Shown in pieces: positions 16,936-26,985 of a DNA stretch of 64,000 nt. The stretch spans positions 127,849-191,848 of the forward strand of contig CAZGZC010000002.1 in NCBI GenBank assembly GCA_964529685.1, in the 5' to 3' direction. The translations under genes and the position numbers were made by a program. This stretch comes from JALQUO01 sp964529685 (GTDB taxonomy: Bacteria > Pseudomonadota > Alphaproteobacteria > Rickettsiales > Midichloriaceae). Positions within the stretch are counted from its first letter, which is position 1; each line of letters starts with the position of its first letter. The notes below the pieces were generated by a model. That model was not told where the DNA came from, searched no databases, and worked only from the letters and a program-made list of their open reading frames with translations.

Positions 16936-18099
16936 TTATTCAATATCATTCTTAGTGAACTTATATATGAAAAATATACAGAGTAATGAACAACAAGAAA
17001 TACATAACCCTATAGCTAAAAGCGATTGTGTAAAGTTATAAATAGCCATGCAAATTGCAGGCATAGCTTTACCTAAAAGTGCATCACTAATTGCAATTGT
17101 ATTACCTATAACTGCATAGTTATTTGAAATAGATTTGAATAAAATATTTTGTGCAACACAAGCTATCATGCCAAGTGCAATTATCAATATTCTTATAGCT
17201 GTAATTGTAATGAAATTTGCTTTTGATAAGATAGGTAATAGAAATGGTAATAAGAAACTAAGAATTAAATAACAAAAAATTATTACTTTTATATGTCCAG
17301 CTTTATACTGCAATTTAGAGAAAATAACTCCAACAAATAAGTCAAATACTAGAAGATAGGTATTAAACTCCATCATCTTATCGAGCGAAATACTAGGATT
17401 AACTATAGGTATAAGTGTGTTGAAAAGAATAAATGGTATAGTATAAGTTATATTACTCATCAAACAATTAAAAAAAATAACTAGTAACTGTGAGAGTTGA
17501 ACTCTTTCATATTGAGTCTCTTGTTTTTTGAGTGATGATTCAGAAAATTTTGATCTCAAGATGTACAAGTAAAAACCTAATATACCTGCAACTATAAATG
17601 GTATTCTCCAACTAATTATATCTAGTATAACCACCCAGCTTATAAAAGATGCTACAACTATTCCTAAAAGGCTTGATGATTCATATAGAGCTGCAGTCTC
17701 ATGAGATCCATATTGCTCCATTATGAGGGTTCTTGATACAGCTATTTCACCACCAGAAAAGAAACCTATGATAAACCTCCATGCAACTAATAATAGAGTT
17801 GCTACAAATCCTATTGAATTAAATGTTGGCATTACAGCAGTGCTTAAAGTTGTAATTGATATGCCATAAATTGAAATCTTTAGAGCTTTAATTGGTGATT
17901 TACCAGCAATTTTTGTAAAAAAAAGCGCACCAAAAGGTTTAGCTGATCCTGAAACAACTAGCATACTGTATGAGTAGATTAATTGTGAAATATAATCTTC
18001 ACTCGAAAAGAAAAGTTTAGCAAAGATTGGCACTAAAAAGCTATATAATGCTGAATCAAAGTGATCCAAAGTATTGCAAATTAATATTGTTTTTCTCAT
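16936..18099 (-). CDS. Major facilitator superfamily transporter
   Basis: A 387-residue inner membrane protein with about twelve hydrophobic segments. The start MRKTILICNTLDHFDSALYSFLVPIF and the second loop KPFGALFFTKIAGKSPIKALKISI match the MHS/ProP-like branch of the MFS, which is expanded in Rickettsiales; the substrate may be a compatible solute, amino acid or organic acid, but it cannot be assigned. At 387 residues it is somewhat shorter than the 420-440 usual for ProP. A standalone gene convergent with phaB, with a long leader region before the class II aldolase gene on the other strand. Confidence 0.85.
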   Translation of the reverse strand: MRKTILICNTLDHFDSALYSFLVPIFAKLFFSSEDYISQLIYSYSMLVVSGSAKPFGALFFTKIAGKSPIKALKISIYGISITTLSTAVMPTFNSIGFVATLLLVAWRFIIGFFSGGEIAVSRTLIMEQYGSHETAALYESSSLLGIVVASFISWVVILDIISWRIPFIVAGILGFYLYILRSKFSESSLKKQETQYERVQLSQLLVIFFNCLMSNITYTIPFILFNTLIPIVNPSISLDKMMEFNTYLLVFDLFVGVIFSKLQYKAGHIKVIIFCYLILSFLLPFLLPILSKANFITITAIRILIIALGMIACVAQNILFKSISNNYAVIGNTIAISDALLGKAMPAICMAIYNFTQSLLAIGLCISCCSLLCIFFIYKFTKNDIE

Positions 18100-18334
18100 A
18101 TTGACTTCCTATCGCCATGCATTATCCTAATCAGATTTAAGGATATAATCTCAGCTTCATTTTCATATTGCACTCCTGTACATGAGTAAACGTATCATTT
18201 AACATTTTAACGTGCAAATCTTGATAAAATTTACAGACTTATAAATCTGATTTATCAATATGAATTAATTCTTTAATTCAATGCCTTTCAAGCACTTTCA
18301 AAATTATTTTTTTTCAATATGATTTTGTTAAAAA

Positions 18335-19042
18335 ATGACTGAATCAATAAAAGGCAATCTTGCCTATGCATATAGGATTTTTGCATATTTAGGTATGGAT
18401 GATCACACATATACACACTTATCAGCTCGTTCAGAAGATAGGAATCATTTCTACATATATCCCTTTGGATTGCGGTTTGAAGAAGTAACAAAAGATAACC
18501 TCCTAAAAGTTACAATGGATGGTAAAATTATAGAAGGTGAGGAGTATCAATATAATCGCACAGGCTATGTAATGCATTCAGCAATATACAAGGCTAGGCC
18601 TGATATAAACTCAATTTTTCATCTCCATACACCTCATATTACAGCTATTTCAGCACTTGAATGTGGGCTTTTACCAATAAGTCAGTGGGCTCTACATTTT
18701 TATGGAAAAATTTCCTATCATGACTATAATTCATTACTTCTTGATTTTGATAGAATTGAACAACTTACAGATAATTTAGGAGATAATTATGTTATGCTTT
18801 TGAGAAATCATGGAGCTGTCATCTGTGGAAAAACTACACATGAAACATTTTTTTATTCATATCATCTTGAAATGGCTTGTAAAACACAATACATTGCTGT
18901 AAACAGCAGTTGCAAATTAATCATACCAAGTGATAAAGTATGTCAAAAAGCAGTTCACGAGCTCCTGACTTTCGAAAGCGATCTTGGAGCTAGAGATTGG
19001 GAGGCTTGGAAGCGACTTGTAACCAGAACAAATGATAAATAA
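18335..19042 (+). CDS. Class II aldolase/adducin family protein
   Basis: A 235-residue protein of the class II aldolase fold, whose enzymes use a zinc ion to cleave or epimerise phosphosugars. The zinc ligands are suggested by HLHTPH (about residues 93-98) and the downstream RNHGAVICG; the N-terminal part has DDHTYTHLSAR and FYIYPFGLRFEEV, typical of the adducin-like subgroup common in alphaproteobacteria. The substrate is unknown. It stands alone between the divergent MFS transporter and the porin gene. Confidence 0.85.
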   Translation: MTESIKGNLAYAYRIFAYLGMDDHTYTHLSARSEDRNHFYIYPFGLRFEEVTKDNLLKVTMDGKIIEGEEYQYNRTGYVMHSAIYKARPDINSIFHLHTPHITAISALECGLLPISQWALHFYGKISYHDYNSLLLDFDRIEQLTDNLGDNYVMLLRNHGAVICGKTTHETFFYSYHLEMACKTQYIAVNSSCKLIIPSDKVCQKAVHELLTFESDLGARDWEAWKRLVTRTNDK

Positions 19043-19290
19043 ATCACAGTGATTATTGATCGACAAAATATAAAAATTTTTCATTGCCTTATCATGTCAA
19101 ATCTTGTTTTAGAAAATTCTCTAATTATCTCTAAAAAACAAAACAATAATGTAGACAAAAAACAACTATATAAAATAAAAGTTATAAAATCATAAATGTT
19201 TTATTGTCAAAATTTGGTATAGATGTAAAGTGTCCTGTCAAACAAGCAAAGTAACTAAACAAAAAAGTTACCCCCTGCATTGTAAATAAC

Positions 19291-20799
19291 TTGAATAAAA
19301 GTGTTTTAAAAATGTTAGTTAGAAATTTATTATTATCTACCGTCTTAACAACTGCTGTTGCTTTAAATGCTTCAGCTGCCGATGCTACACATAGCTTAGC
19401 TCAAAAGACGGTTAAAACTAAGAAAGTTGCTCAAAAAGATGATGCTTATAGTCTAGAAGTTCATGGTAATCATTATGTTCCAGCTCCAGTTCAAACAAAA
19501 ACTGAAGAACTAGTTGTGTTTGCAGATATCAAGAGAAATGAGAAGGAGAAACAGGATGCTCCTCTTGTAGATAACGATGGTCTATCTGTAAAAGTTGGTG
19601 GTAAAGTTGACATACAGTATGGATTTATCAATCAGAAAGAATATTTCAAAAACCCTGCAAATAATGCAAATCTTCCACAGTACGATGGCAAGAAAGCTGG
19701 GCAAATGAATACAGAAGGATCAGCTTTTGCAAACCAACAAGCCATAGTTTCTAATGGCGAGTTGAGTTTTGAAGTAGAAAAAACTGTTGATAGTTGTGAA
19801 AAATATGGTTTAAACATAACAGCTGATGCAAATACATCACCAGCTCTTTCTGGTAATCCTAATTTCGCAAGTAAGGTTTTCATTTACATGGAAAATGGTG
19901 CAGGGCGTTTTGAAGTTGGCGCTAATGATGGTGCAAGTTCAGAAATGACTTTCTCTGCTGAGAAGCTTGCTAAAGCTACAGGTGGTATAGATGGAGACTA
20001 CACAACATGGATTCCTTATGGTGCAGTTGGTGGTACAAACAACGATATGTTAGAAGATACCTTCTTAGTATCTCCAGCTCTGCCTTATTCTGCACAGCAC
20101 CAGAAGAAAGCTAATAAGATTACCTATTACACACCTACATTCAATGGATTTAAGGCTGGATTCAGCTATGTGCCAGATGTAACTGTGCAAGGCACAACAT
20201 ATGAAGCTCTATCATTTAAAGGAAGTGGCTATAAAAATGTTGTTGAAGGTGGTTTATCTTATGAACACAAAAATGATCAAATATTATTTAACGTATCACT
20301 TACAGGACAAATTGGAGAAGCTCGTGATGCATATATAGACTCTACAACTTCACAGTCTTTAAAGAAACTTGGTGCATGGCAAGTTGGTGGTCAGGTTGCT
20401 TATGACTCATTTAAAGTTGCTGGTTCATATGGTGATTGGAACGCTTCTGGTACAGTTAAAAACCCTGCTTCAGGCACACCTTCTAAGAAGGCTAATTTCT
20501 GGACAGCTGGTTTAGCTTATGATTATCAAGATAAAGGTGGAGCAAGCTTGACATACTTAAGCAGCCAAAGAAGAGGTGCTTACTCAATGAGTGCATTAGA
20601 CTACATAACAGCAAATCAAGCTACTTTTGATGCTGCAACACAAAAGTATGAAGCTTTATCTCTTGGTCTTGAGTATAAAGTTATGCCAGGTTTGATGCCT
20701 TATACCGAGTTCACATCTTTCAACTATAAAAGCGATTTAGCTAATGTTAAGACAAACAAAGGCTCGGTTGTTCTTGCTGGTATTAAGTTGAACTTCTAA
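19291..20799 (+). CDS. Major outer membrane porin
   Basis: A 502-residue outer membrane protein. It has an N-terminal signal peptide (LLLSTVLTTAVALNASAADA; cleavage likely after ASA), a glycine- and aromatic-rich body with repeated alternating strands, and a C-terminal strand ending in aromatic VVLAGIKLNF, the usual beta-barrel signal. Gram-negative porins of this shape fill the outer membrane and let small solutes pass. The start is TTG 19291 or ATG 19312; the latter gives a signal peptide of ordinary length, the former is kept as the longest reading. The 3' end has a hairpin (20800-20831). Codon use is richer in GC than neighbours, typical of a highly expressed gene. Confidence 0.88.
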   Translation: MNKSVLKMLVRNLLLSTVLTTAVALNASAADATHSLAQKTVKTKKVAQKDDAYSLEVHGNHYVPAPVQTKTEELVVFADIKRNEKEKQDAPLVDNDGLSVKVGGKVDIQYGFINQKEYFKNPANNANLPQYDGKKAGQMNTEGSAFANQQAIVSNGELSFEVEKTVDSCEKYGLNITADANTSPALSGNPNFASKVFIYMENGAGRFEVGANDGASSEMTFSAEKLAKATGGIDGDYTTWIPYGAVGGTNNDMLEDTFLVSPALPYSAQHQKKANKITYYTPTFNGFKAGFSYVPDVTVQGTTYEALSFKGSGYKNVVEGGLSYEHKNDQILFNVSLTGQIGEARDAYIDSTTSQSLKKLGAWQVGGQVAYDSFKVAGSYGDWNASGTVKNPASGTPSKKANFWTAGLAYDYQDKGGASLTYLSSQRRGAYSMSALDYITANQATFDAATQKYEALSLGLEYKVMPGLMPYTEFTSFNYKSDLANVKTNKGSVVLAGIKLNF

Positions 20800-20831
20800 A
20801 ATCTTCCCTCTTGAAAAAGAGGATCAAGATT
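20800..20831. terminator. Hairpin between convergent porin and cysS genes
   Basis: An inverted repeat, AATCTT-CCCTCTT-GAAA-AAGAGG-ATC-AAGATT in outline, sits directly after the porin stop codon. The core stem CCTCTT/AAGAGG has a GAAA loop. The plus strand lacks a strong T tract, so it is a weak or bidirectional terminator candidate; the minus strand has a short T run after it. Confidence 0.45.
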
Positions 20832-20887
20832 ATCATAACAATTACTTCCCTCGTTTTAAAAAAGATTATGATTTTTTTGAGATATCA

Positions 20888-22270
20888 TTACTTTTTTATA
20901 AGCTTGTAACCCCCCTCCTGTAGATCCATGATATTGTAACCTGCTTCTGAAATTTCTAATCTCAGCGAATCAGATATTAACCAGTCCTTTTCAATTTTAT
21001 ATTTTTCACGCTCGTTAGCTAATCCAATCACATATGGATCTATATGTTTTGTTATAAATTCATATAGATCACTAGGTCTAAATCCAAGTATATTACAAGT
21101 TATTGCTAGCTGATATAGTGGCTGTACAATAAATAATTTAGCGATTATCCCTGGAGCGTTTAGATCATTACAGAGAACATTAATTGAGTCGAATACTAAC
21201 TTTTTATTCTCCAAAGTCATCTGATCAACTGCAGCATTACAAGCCATCATATCATAATCAAACTCTTTAAATAATGGTTCAAGTAATCTTGCAATCCTTG
21301 AAAGAGATTTACTAGCAGTTAGTAACATCTGTTCATTAAAATCCATAGGTTTTCTATAATGAGTCATAAAATAGAAATATCTCATAACAAGACCTGGAGT
21401 ATCATTCGAGAGCAAATTTTTCAATAGAACAAAGTTATTGAGGCTCTTGCTCATCTTCTCTCCCTTAACTGTCATAAGACCATTATGAACCCATACCTTA
21501 GCAAAGGTACTTCCCTTATTTGCACAAACAGCCTGAGCTATCTCATTTTCATGATGAGGGAACATAATATCAATTCCGCCACAATGTATATCAAAATTCT
21601 CTCCTAAAAACCTTGTGCTCATAGCAGAGCACTCTATATGCCAACCAGGCCTACCTCTACCCCAAGGACTATCAAAACTAAAATCTTCTTCACCTGCTGA
21701 CGATGGCTTCCATAGCACAAAATCAGCTGGATGTTTTTTAAAACTTGCAACTTCAATTCTAGCTCCTGCAATCATTTCATCCATTGTTCTTCTAGACAAG
21801 AATCCATACTTTTGATAACTCTCAACGCTAAATAAAACATGTCCATTAGTTACATATGCATGTCTATTATTAATTAGATCATGAATCATTTTAAAGATAT
21901 CTCCTAAGTGATGTGTCGCTCTAGGTGAATAATCTGGCTGTAAACACAATACTGCAGCAGTGTCTTCCTCATAATATTTTGCCATAGAGTTTGTAAGATC
22001 ATTAATTGACATACCAGAAGCCTTGCAGGCAATTATTATCTTATCATCTATGTCAGTAATATTTCTAATATAAGTGACTTTCGGGAAAATATATCTTAAG
22101 AGCCTATATAAGAGATCATAAGTTACTGCAGATCTTATATTACCTATATGAGCTCTATCATAAACTGTTGGACCGCATACATACATCCTAACGTTATTAG
22201 GATCAGAAGGTACAAATTTATCTTTTCTTTTTGTAATTGTATTATACAAGTATAAATCAAGTGGTTCCAT
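20888..22270 (-). CDS. cysS: Cysteine--tRNA ligase
   Basis: Charges tRNA-Cys. The 460-residue class I synthetase has the HIGH-type motif VCGPTVYDRAHIGN (residues 31-44), the zinc-site cysteine and ligands in CGPTVY, HIECSAMS and HHENEIAQ, and KMSKS (GEKMSKSLNN near residue 268). The C-terminal anticodon-binding part is shorter and more divergent than in E. coli. The gene is convergent with the porin and the leader overlaps nothing. Confidence 0.96.
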   Translation of the reverse strand: MEPLDLYLYNTITKRKDKFVPSDPNNVRMYVCGPTVYDRAHIGNIRSAVTYDLLYRLLRYIFPKVTYIRNITDIDDKIIIACKASGMSINDLTNSMAKYYEEDTAAVLCLQPDYSPRATHHLGDIFKMIHDLINNRHAYVTNGHVLFSVESYQKYGFLSRRTMDEMIAGARIEVASFKKHPADFVLWKPSSAGEEDFSFDSPWGRGRPGWHIECSAMSTRFLGENFDIHCGGIDIMFPHHENEIAQAVCANKGSTFAKVWVHNGLMTVKGEKMSKSLNNFVLLKNLLSNDTPGLVMRYFYFMTHYRKPMDFNEQMLLTASKSLSRIARLLEPLFKEFDYDMMACNAAVDQMTLENKKLVFDSINVLCNDLNAPGIIAKLFIVQPLYQLAITCNILGFRPSDLYEFITKHIDPYVIGLANEREKYKIEKDWLISDSLRLEISEAGYNIMDLQEGGYKLIKK

Positions 22271-22317
22271 ACAATTTTTTCACATTATTTCTGTTACTGA
22301 TAGTAAATCATGACTGT

Positions 22318-23145
22318 CTAGTTCTTAGTTATTATAGCAAATTTATTTAAAATAAGTGATTTTTTTATTCCAATTTTTTCAAAGCTATCTTTTAGAGCTT
22401 GAGCATTCTTATTAATTACATCTAAATTAGGCAGATTCTTGCCGCCAATCATAATTCTGTTAGTCATTTCTAAAATGTAGAATACACCAAAGACATTGCA
22501 AAATATCTTTTTTTCTACCTCAGAATATTTTGTTGAAATGAAGGTATTAATGGCTACAACACCGCTATTTGACATGATTTTCTTGAGTGATTCCATGAAA
22601 TCTTCAGTCAGAAATTTTTCTGGTATATAATTTTCATCAAAAATATCAAATAAAATTAAATCATATTTTTTTTTATTAAAATTTTTTATAAAATCATACC
22701 CATCTTGGACAAATACTTCAGTATTTTCTGTTAGACTAAAATTGAAGTACGCTTTTGCAATATCTAACATCTTAGGATTAATCTCAACTACATCTATCTT
22801 TGAATCTGGTAAAAGATTCTGTATTGCTGTAACTATTGTCCCTCCACCAAGTCCCATTACAAGAATTCTCTTTGGATTGGGATTTAAGTATAAACTAGCA
22901 AGCATTAGCTTCTGGTAATTAAAAGCTAAAACTCCAGGATTATGTATATATATACAAGTTTGTTTAGAGTCTGATGGAGGAGGAGAAAAAGTTATACATC
23001 TTTTGTTATCTTTTTCATAGATCCAAATACCATTATCTCTTCCAACGATGTTATAACTATCTTTCATCAAAATGACAGCGGTGATACCTAAAATGATAAA
23101 TGTTCCGATTATTTTAATCTGTCTCATAGATGATAAAAGGATCAA
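22318..23145 (-). CDS. Spermidine-synthase-like methyltransferase-fold protein with N-terminal membrane anchor
   Basis: A 275-residue protein with an N-terminal hydrophobic segment (about residues 11-25) and a Rossmann-fold domain. The nucleotide-binding motif is VMGLGGGTIVTAIQ, followed by VVEINPKMLDIAK, VQDGYDFIKN and DLILFDIFDENYIP, as in spermidine synthase and its relatives. Canonical aminopropyl transferase residues are only partly present, so a polyamine role is uncertain; a methyltransferase role is also possible. It lies 16 bases from rpsT on the same strand (end to start), so it may share its transcript. Confidence 0.75.
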   Translation of the reverse strand: MILLSSMRQIKIIGTFIILGITAVILMKDSYNIVGRDNGIWIYEKDNKRCITFSPPPSDSKQTCIYIHNPGVLAFNYQKLMLASLYLNPNPKRILVMGLGGGTIVTAIQNLLPDSKIDVVEINPKMLDIAKAYFNFSLTENTEVFVQDGYDFIKNFNKKKYDLILFDIFDENYIPEKFLTEDFMESLKKIMSNSGVVAINTFISTKYSEVEKKIFCNVFGVFYILEMTNRIMIGGKNLPNLDVINKNAQALKDSFEKIGIKKSLILNKFAIITKN

Positions 23146-23161
23146 TCATCCTGAGAAAGTA

Positions 23162-23434
23162 TTACTTTACAGCTTCTAATTTCTTAAGTTGCTTACAAAG
23201 TCTTGCAACTTTACGAGCAGCTGTATTTAAGTGAAATACCCCTTTAGAAACCCTTTGCATTAACTCTGATTCAACTTTTCTGAAAGCGGCTGTAGCAGAA
23301 TCTAGGTTTCCTGTTTGTAATGCATGTGTAAAGTGAGTAATAAATGTCTTAACTCTACTTTTATCACTTCTATTTCTAGCAGCTCTCTTGAGAGACTGTC
23401 TGTGAGCTTTTTCAGCCGATTTATGATTTGCCAT
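23162..23434 (-). CDS. rpsT: 30S ribosomal protein S20
   Basis: A small basic protein of 90 residues that binds the bottom of 16S rRNA. The N-terminus MANHKSAEKAHRQSLKRAARN and the segment VSKGVFHLNTAARKVARL are diagnostic. It is encoded on the minus strand directly after rpsD (20 bases apart). Confidence 0.95.
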   Translation of the reverse strand: MANHKSAEKAHRQSLKRAARNRSDKSRVKTFITHFTHALQTGNLDSATAAFRKVESELMQRVSKGVFHLNTAARKVARLCKQLKKLEAVK

Positions 23435-23453
23435 ATTATTTTTTCTAATTATA

Positions 23454-24074
23454 TTATGATCTCGAATAGAATTCGACTACAAGATGTGGTTCCATTTTTC
23501 CTGGATAAGGTATTTCTTCAAAAACTGGAATTTTAATGTAAGTTGCAGACAGATTTGGAACATTAACATCTATATATACTGGTATAGGCCTTTCTGCAGA
23601 TGTTAATGCATCTTTCACAACCTTGATCTCTTTAGCTTTATCTGTCAACTCAACTACATCTCCTGGTTTTAGCACATAGCTACTTATGTTAACTTTTCTA
23701 CCATTAACCTTTACATGTTTATGATTTACAAATTGTCTTGCAGCAAAGATTGTAGGTACAAAATTAGATCTAAAGATAAAAGCATCTAGCCTTGATTCTA
23801 AAAGAGCTACTAAGTGCTCAATTGTATCACCCTTTCTTCTTGTAGCTTCTTGATAGATTTTTTTGAACTGCTTCTCGGAAATATCTCCATAATATTCACG
23901 GAGTTTTTGCTTAGCTAGAAGCTGCGTACCATAGTCAGTTGATCTTCTGTGCCCAGTCCTACCATGCTGTCCTGGAGGATAATTTCTTGAATCAACGCTC
24001 ATACCTGGTCTGCCCCAGATGTTCTCACCAAGTCTTCTACAGATCTTCTGTTTACTATTGTGACGTTTTGACAC
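23454..24074 (-). CDS. rpsD: 30S ribosomal protein S4
   Basis: S4 nucleates 16S rRNA folding and is a translational repressor in many bacteria. The 206-residue protein has the N-terminal KICRRLGENIWGRPG, the KQKLREYYG region and the S4 RNA-binding domain LVALLESRLDAFIFRSNFVP to VNGRKVNISSYVLKPGDVVEL. A standalone rpsD away from the alpha operon is normal for Rickettsiales; here it is followed by rpsT and the spermidine-synthase-like gene. Confidence 0.96.
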   Translation of the reverse strand: MSKRHNSKQKICRRLGENIWGRPGMSVDSRNYPPGQHGRTGHRRSTDYGTQLLAKQKLREYYGDISEKQFKKIYQEATRRKGDTIEHLVALLESRLDAFIFRSNFVPTIFAARQFVNHKHVKVNGRKVNISSYVLKPGDVVELTDKAKEIKVVKDALTSAERPIPVYIDVNVPNLSATYIKIPVFEEIPYPGKMEPHLVVEFYSRS

Positions 24075-24175
24075 TATTAATTTTTTTAGTATTTTATAAA
24101 TTTCAATATATTATATATCACTAAACATAGTACAATGTCTAGTTACCTTAAGAACTTTAATTTTTTTCATTAAAA

Positions 24176-24649
24176 CTACTGACTATTGACTGGAATATCG
24201 GTTATGATCTGTCCACTTTTATTAAGCTGCATTATAGATGATATATCTGCAGGTCTTTTAGTTTCTATAGAGACTTTTTTTAAACCTATCTTACTTGCTT
24301 GCTTCTCAACAGAGCTACCTTTTAGCCTTAGAGTAGCTTCACAGCCTTTTAATTTATAAAGTGATCTTAAGTATGCAGCTCTGTCAAAAAGGGTATATTC
24401 ATTTCTCATAGCATCTAACTTAACCATTGGTGTGCAGAGAGCAAACTTTGCGAAAACGTGTGGTTGTACACATCTCTCATTAACATTTTTTATCCAGAAT
24501 TCAGTTTCATTTATAGCATAGATAATTTGCTGGCAATTCATATTTTTGTCTTCTAGTTTCACTATAAAGTTCTCAGGCATATAAGAAGACTTACAACTAC
24601 AAGCAGTTAAAAAAATACTTGCTAACAAGGCTGATAGTTTTGTTTTCAT
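24176..24649 (-). CDS. Hypothetical lipoprotein
   Basis: A 157-residue protein with an N-terminal lipoprotein signal (MKTKLSALLASIFLTACSC; lipobox LTAC with cysteine near residue 17), so it should be membrane-anchored after processing. The mature part contains several cysteines (in KNMNCQQII, ERCVQPH, ALCTPM and KGCEATL) which could form disulfide bonds in the periplasm. The family is not recognised. It lies after rpsD and divergently from cdsA. Confidence 0.6.
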   Translation of the reverse strand: MKTKLSALLASIFLTACSCKSSYMPENFIVKLEDKNMNCQQIIYAINETEFWIKNVNERCVQPHVFAKFALCTPMVKLDAMRNEYTLFDRAAYLRSLYKLKGCEATLRLKGSSVEKQASKIGLKKVSIETKRPADISSIMQLNKSGQIITDIPVNSQ

Positions 24650-24745
24650 TTGGAAACACTTTTTCTTTATTTATACACGATTTTTTTATTTAAATTGTAA
24701 CTTTCGCAAGTGTCCTTTACAATAGAGAAAAAATTATTATTTAGC

Positions 24746-25405
24746 ATGATCTTAGAGAAACTAAAGCAAAATAATCTTTCACAAAGAGCTATTACTTCAA
24801 TTATTTTTGTGCCTGTTATGTTAATTTTAACATGGTTGGGAGGAATGAGTTATATAATTTTTACATTACTTATATCAAGTTTATGTATAAGAGAGCTATG
24901 TCTTATGGTAAAAAAAGATAAAAAACATTGGAAATATTGGTTCTACGGAACGTTCTTATGCATAGTATTTTTATTCTTAAATTTAGTCTCAATTAGAGGA
25001 CAAGGCTTGAGAGAGTCAATGTTCCTACTATTTGTTGTCTGGACAACAGACACTTCAGCTTACTTTTTCGGTATATCAATTGGTGGTAGAAAAATTGCCC
25101 CTCAGATTAGCTTTGGTAAAACCTGGTCTGGCTTTGTAGGAGCATTAATTTGTTCAGGTCTTTTTGGTCTAATCTCTCATTTTATAGGTCTGACAAAATT
25201 TTCAAATAATATAATTGAAACTATGCTTGATACAATTTTTATCTCATTTTGCTCTCAAAGTGGTGACCTAGCTGAGTCAGCTTTAAAGAGATACTTTGAA
25301 GTTAAAGATAGTGGTGATACCCTCCCTGGACATGGTGGGCTATTGGACAGATTTGATGGAATGATATTTGCTAGCTTTGCTATGGCTGGGTTGATTGCTA
25401 ATTAA
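24746..25405 (+). CDS. cdsA: Phosphatidate cytidylyltransferase
   Basis: Makes CDP-diacylglycerol from CTP and phosphatidic acid at the inner membrane. The protein has several hydrophobic segments and the C-terminal CDP-diglyceride synthetase signature SQSGDLAESALKRYFEVKDS followed by LPGHGGLLDRFDGMIFA. Start is most likely ATG 24746 (MILEKLKQNN, 219 residues); a GTG at 24710 would add 12 residues. At this length it is a little shorter than the E. coli enzyme. It is convergent with nothing near, and uppS is not adjacent, unlike the common uppS-cdsA order. Confidence 0.93.
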   Translation: MILEKLKQNNLSQRAITSIIFVPVMLILTWLGGMSYIIFTLLISSLCIRELCLMVKKDKKHWKYWFYGTFLCIVFLFLNLVSIRGQGLRESMFLLFVVWTTDTSAYFFGISIGGRKIAPQISFGKTWSGFVGALICSGLFGLISHFIGLTKFSNNIIETMLDTIFISFCSQSGDLAESALKRYFEVKDSGDTLPGHGGLLDRFDGMIFASFAMAGLIAN

Positions 25406-25575
25406 TTCACAGATTTTACAGACATGTTTCTCAAGATAAGAACTTAGCCTGAGTCAGATTATCCTATAAAGATCAATCTATCTCACTTTATACTTTACCT
25501 AATACTTAGTTAAAATTTATTTCTTTTGATATATATATCCTCATTAATTACCTCATTAATTACAATAAAAAAAAG

Positions 25576-26925
25576 ATGTTGTTCGGAACTGATGGAATAA
25601 GAGGCACCATAAACAAATATCCAATGTTACCTAATGAAATTCTAAATTTCAGTATAGCTATAGGTAATATGCTACAGAAAATTGTTGAATCGAGACATGA
25701 AAAGGGTTATAAACCAAAAGTAATTATAGCTAAAGATACCAGACTTTCTGGATATGTAATAGAGAGCGCGTTAACAGCTGGCTTAGCTGCGGCTGGTGTT
25801 AATGTGACTCTTGTTGGACCAATGCCTACAGCATCAGTTCCAATGTTGATTAAGTCAATCCGTGCAGATCTCGGAATAATGATCACTGCCTCACACAATC
25901 CTTTTTATGATAATGGTTTAAAAATTTTTGATGAGCAAGGTTATAAAATCTCAGGCAAACGAGAGATGGCTCTTCAGGAGATAATTTTATCACAAGAAGG
26001 ATTAAAACTAGCGTTGCCTCAACAATTAGGAAAAGTCAATCGTTTAGAAGACGTACGCGGAAGGTATATAGAATATGTTAAAAGCTGCTTCCCTAAGAAT
26101 CTTAACTTAGAAGGCATTCGTGTAGCAGTTGATTGTGCTAATGGAGCTGCATACAGAATAGCACCAAATATCTTTTGGGAATTAGGAGCAGAAGTTGTTA
26201 ATGTTGGTTGTGAACCAAACGGAATAAATATAAATGAAGGATGTGGTTCAATACATCCAGGTCTATTATCAGCAAAAGTCATTGAAACCAGAAGCAATAT
26301 AGGTATTGCACTTGATGGTGATGGTGATCGCTTACTTGTATGTGATGAGATGGGAAAAGTTGTACATGGAGATCATATAATAGCAATAATAGCAGAGATG
26401 CTAAAAAGAAAAAATAAGTTAAGAGGAGATGGAGTTATAATTACACATGTAAGTAACTCAGGTCTAGAGAATTATTTGGATTCAATAGGCTTACGAACTT
26501 ATAGATCAGATGTAGGAGATAAAAATGTAGCATATCTAATGAGAGAAAAGTGCTGTAATTTTGGCGGTGAAACTTCAGGACATATAATATTGAGCGATTA
26601 TACTTCAACTGGAGATGGCATTATAGCTGCTCTACAGATTTTAGCTTTCTTAAAAGAAAGTATAAGGGTAGCAAGTGATGTCTTTCATCCTTTTGAGTTA
26701 ATTCCCCAGAGATCAATTAGTCTTACTCCTCCTAGCGATCTTAATCCACTTGATAACAAGGAAATTGTCGAGGTGCTAGAAAAAGTCAAGAGTGAAAATC
26801 AAGATGTAAGAGTCATTATCAGGAAATCTGGTACTGAAAACTTAATTAGAGTAATGGTAGAAGGTAGCGACGAGAGAAAAGTTGATTTAGTCATAGACAG
26901 AATAAAAGATGTAATCTTAAATTAA
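25576..26925 (+). CDS. glmM: Phosphoglucosamine mutase
   Basis: Converts glucosamine 6-phosphate to glucosamine 1-phosphate for UDP-GlcNAc, the precursor of peptidoglycan and LPS. The 449-residue length is normal. Motifs include MLFGTDGIRG at the N-terminus, the phosphoserine loop TASHNP (about residues 104-109), the metal loop DGDGDR (about 245), the sugar-binding GGETSGH (about 330) and the phosphate site RKSGTENLIRVMVE near residue 416. Start ATG is preceded by an A-rich leader. Confidence 0.96.
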   Translation: MLFGTDGIRGTINKYPMLPNEILNFSIAIGNMLQKIVESRHEKGYKPKVIIAKDTRLSGYVIESALTAGLAAAGVNVTLVGPMPTASVPMLIKSIRADLGIMITASHNPFYDNGLKIFDEQGYKISGKREMALQEIILSQEGLKLALPQQLGKVNRLEDVRGRYIEYVKSCFPKNLNLEGIRVAVDCANGAAYRIAPNIFWELGAEVVNVGCEPNGININEGCGSIHPGLLSAKVIETRSNIGIALDGDGDRLLVCDEMGKVVHGDHIIAIIAEMLKRKNKLRGDGVIITHVSNSGLENYLDSIGLRTYRSDVGDKNVAYLMREKCCNFGGETSGHIILSDYTSTGDGIIAALQILAFLKESIRVASDVFHPFELIPQRSISLTPPSDLNPLDNKEIVEVLEKVKSENQDVRVIIRKSGTENLIRVMVEGSDERKVDLVIDRIKDVILN

Positions 26926-26985
26926 TGTGTTGACTTTTATCAATACTCCATTTATCGTATTGAATTAATAGTCAAGAAAATAAAA

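Noticed and set aside
18100..18334. Spacer before the class II aldolase gene
   Set aside because: No gene, RNA fold or repeat could be supported.
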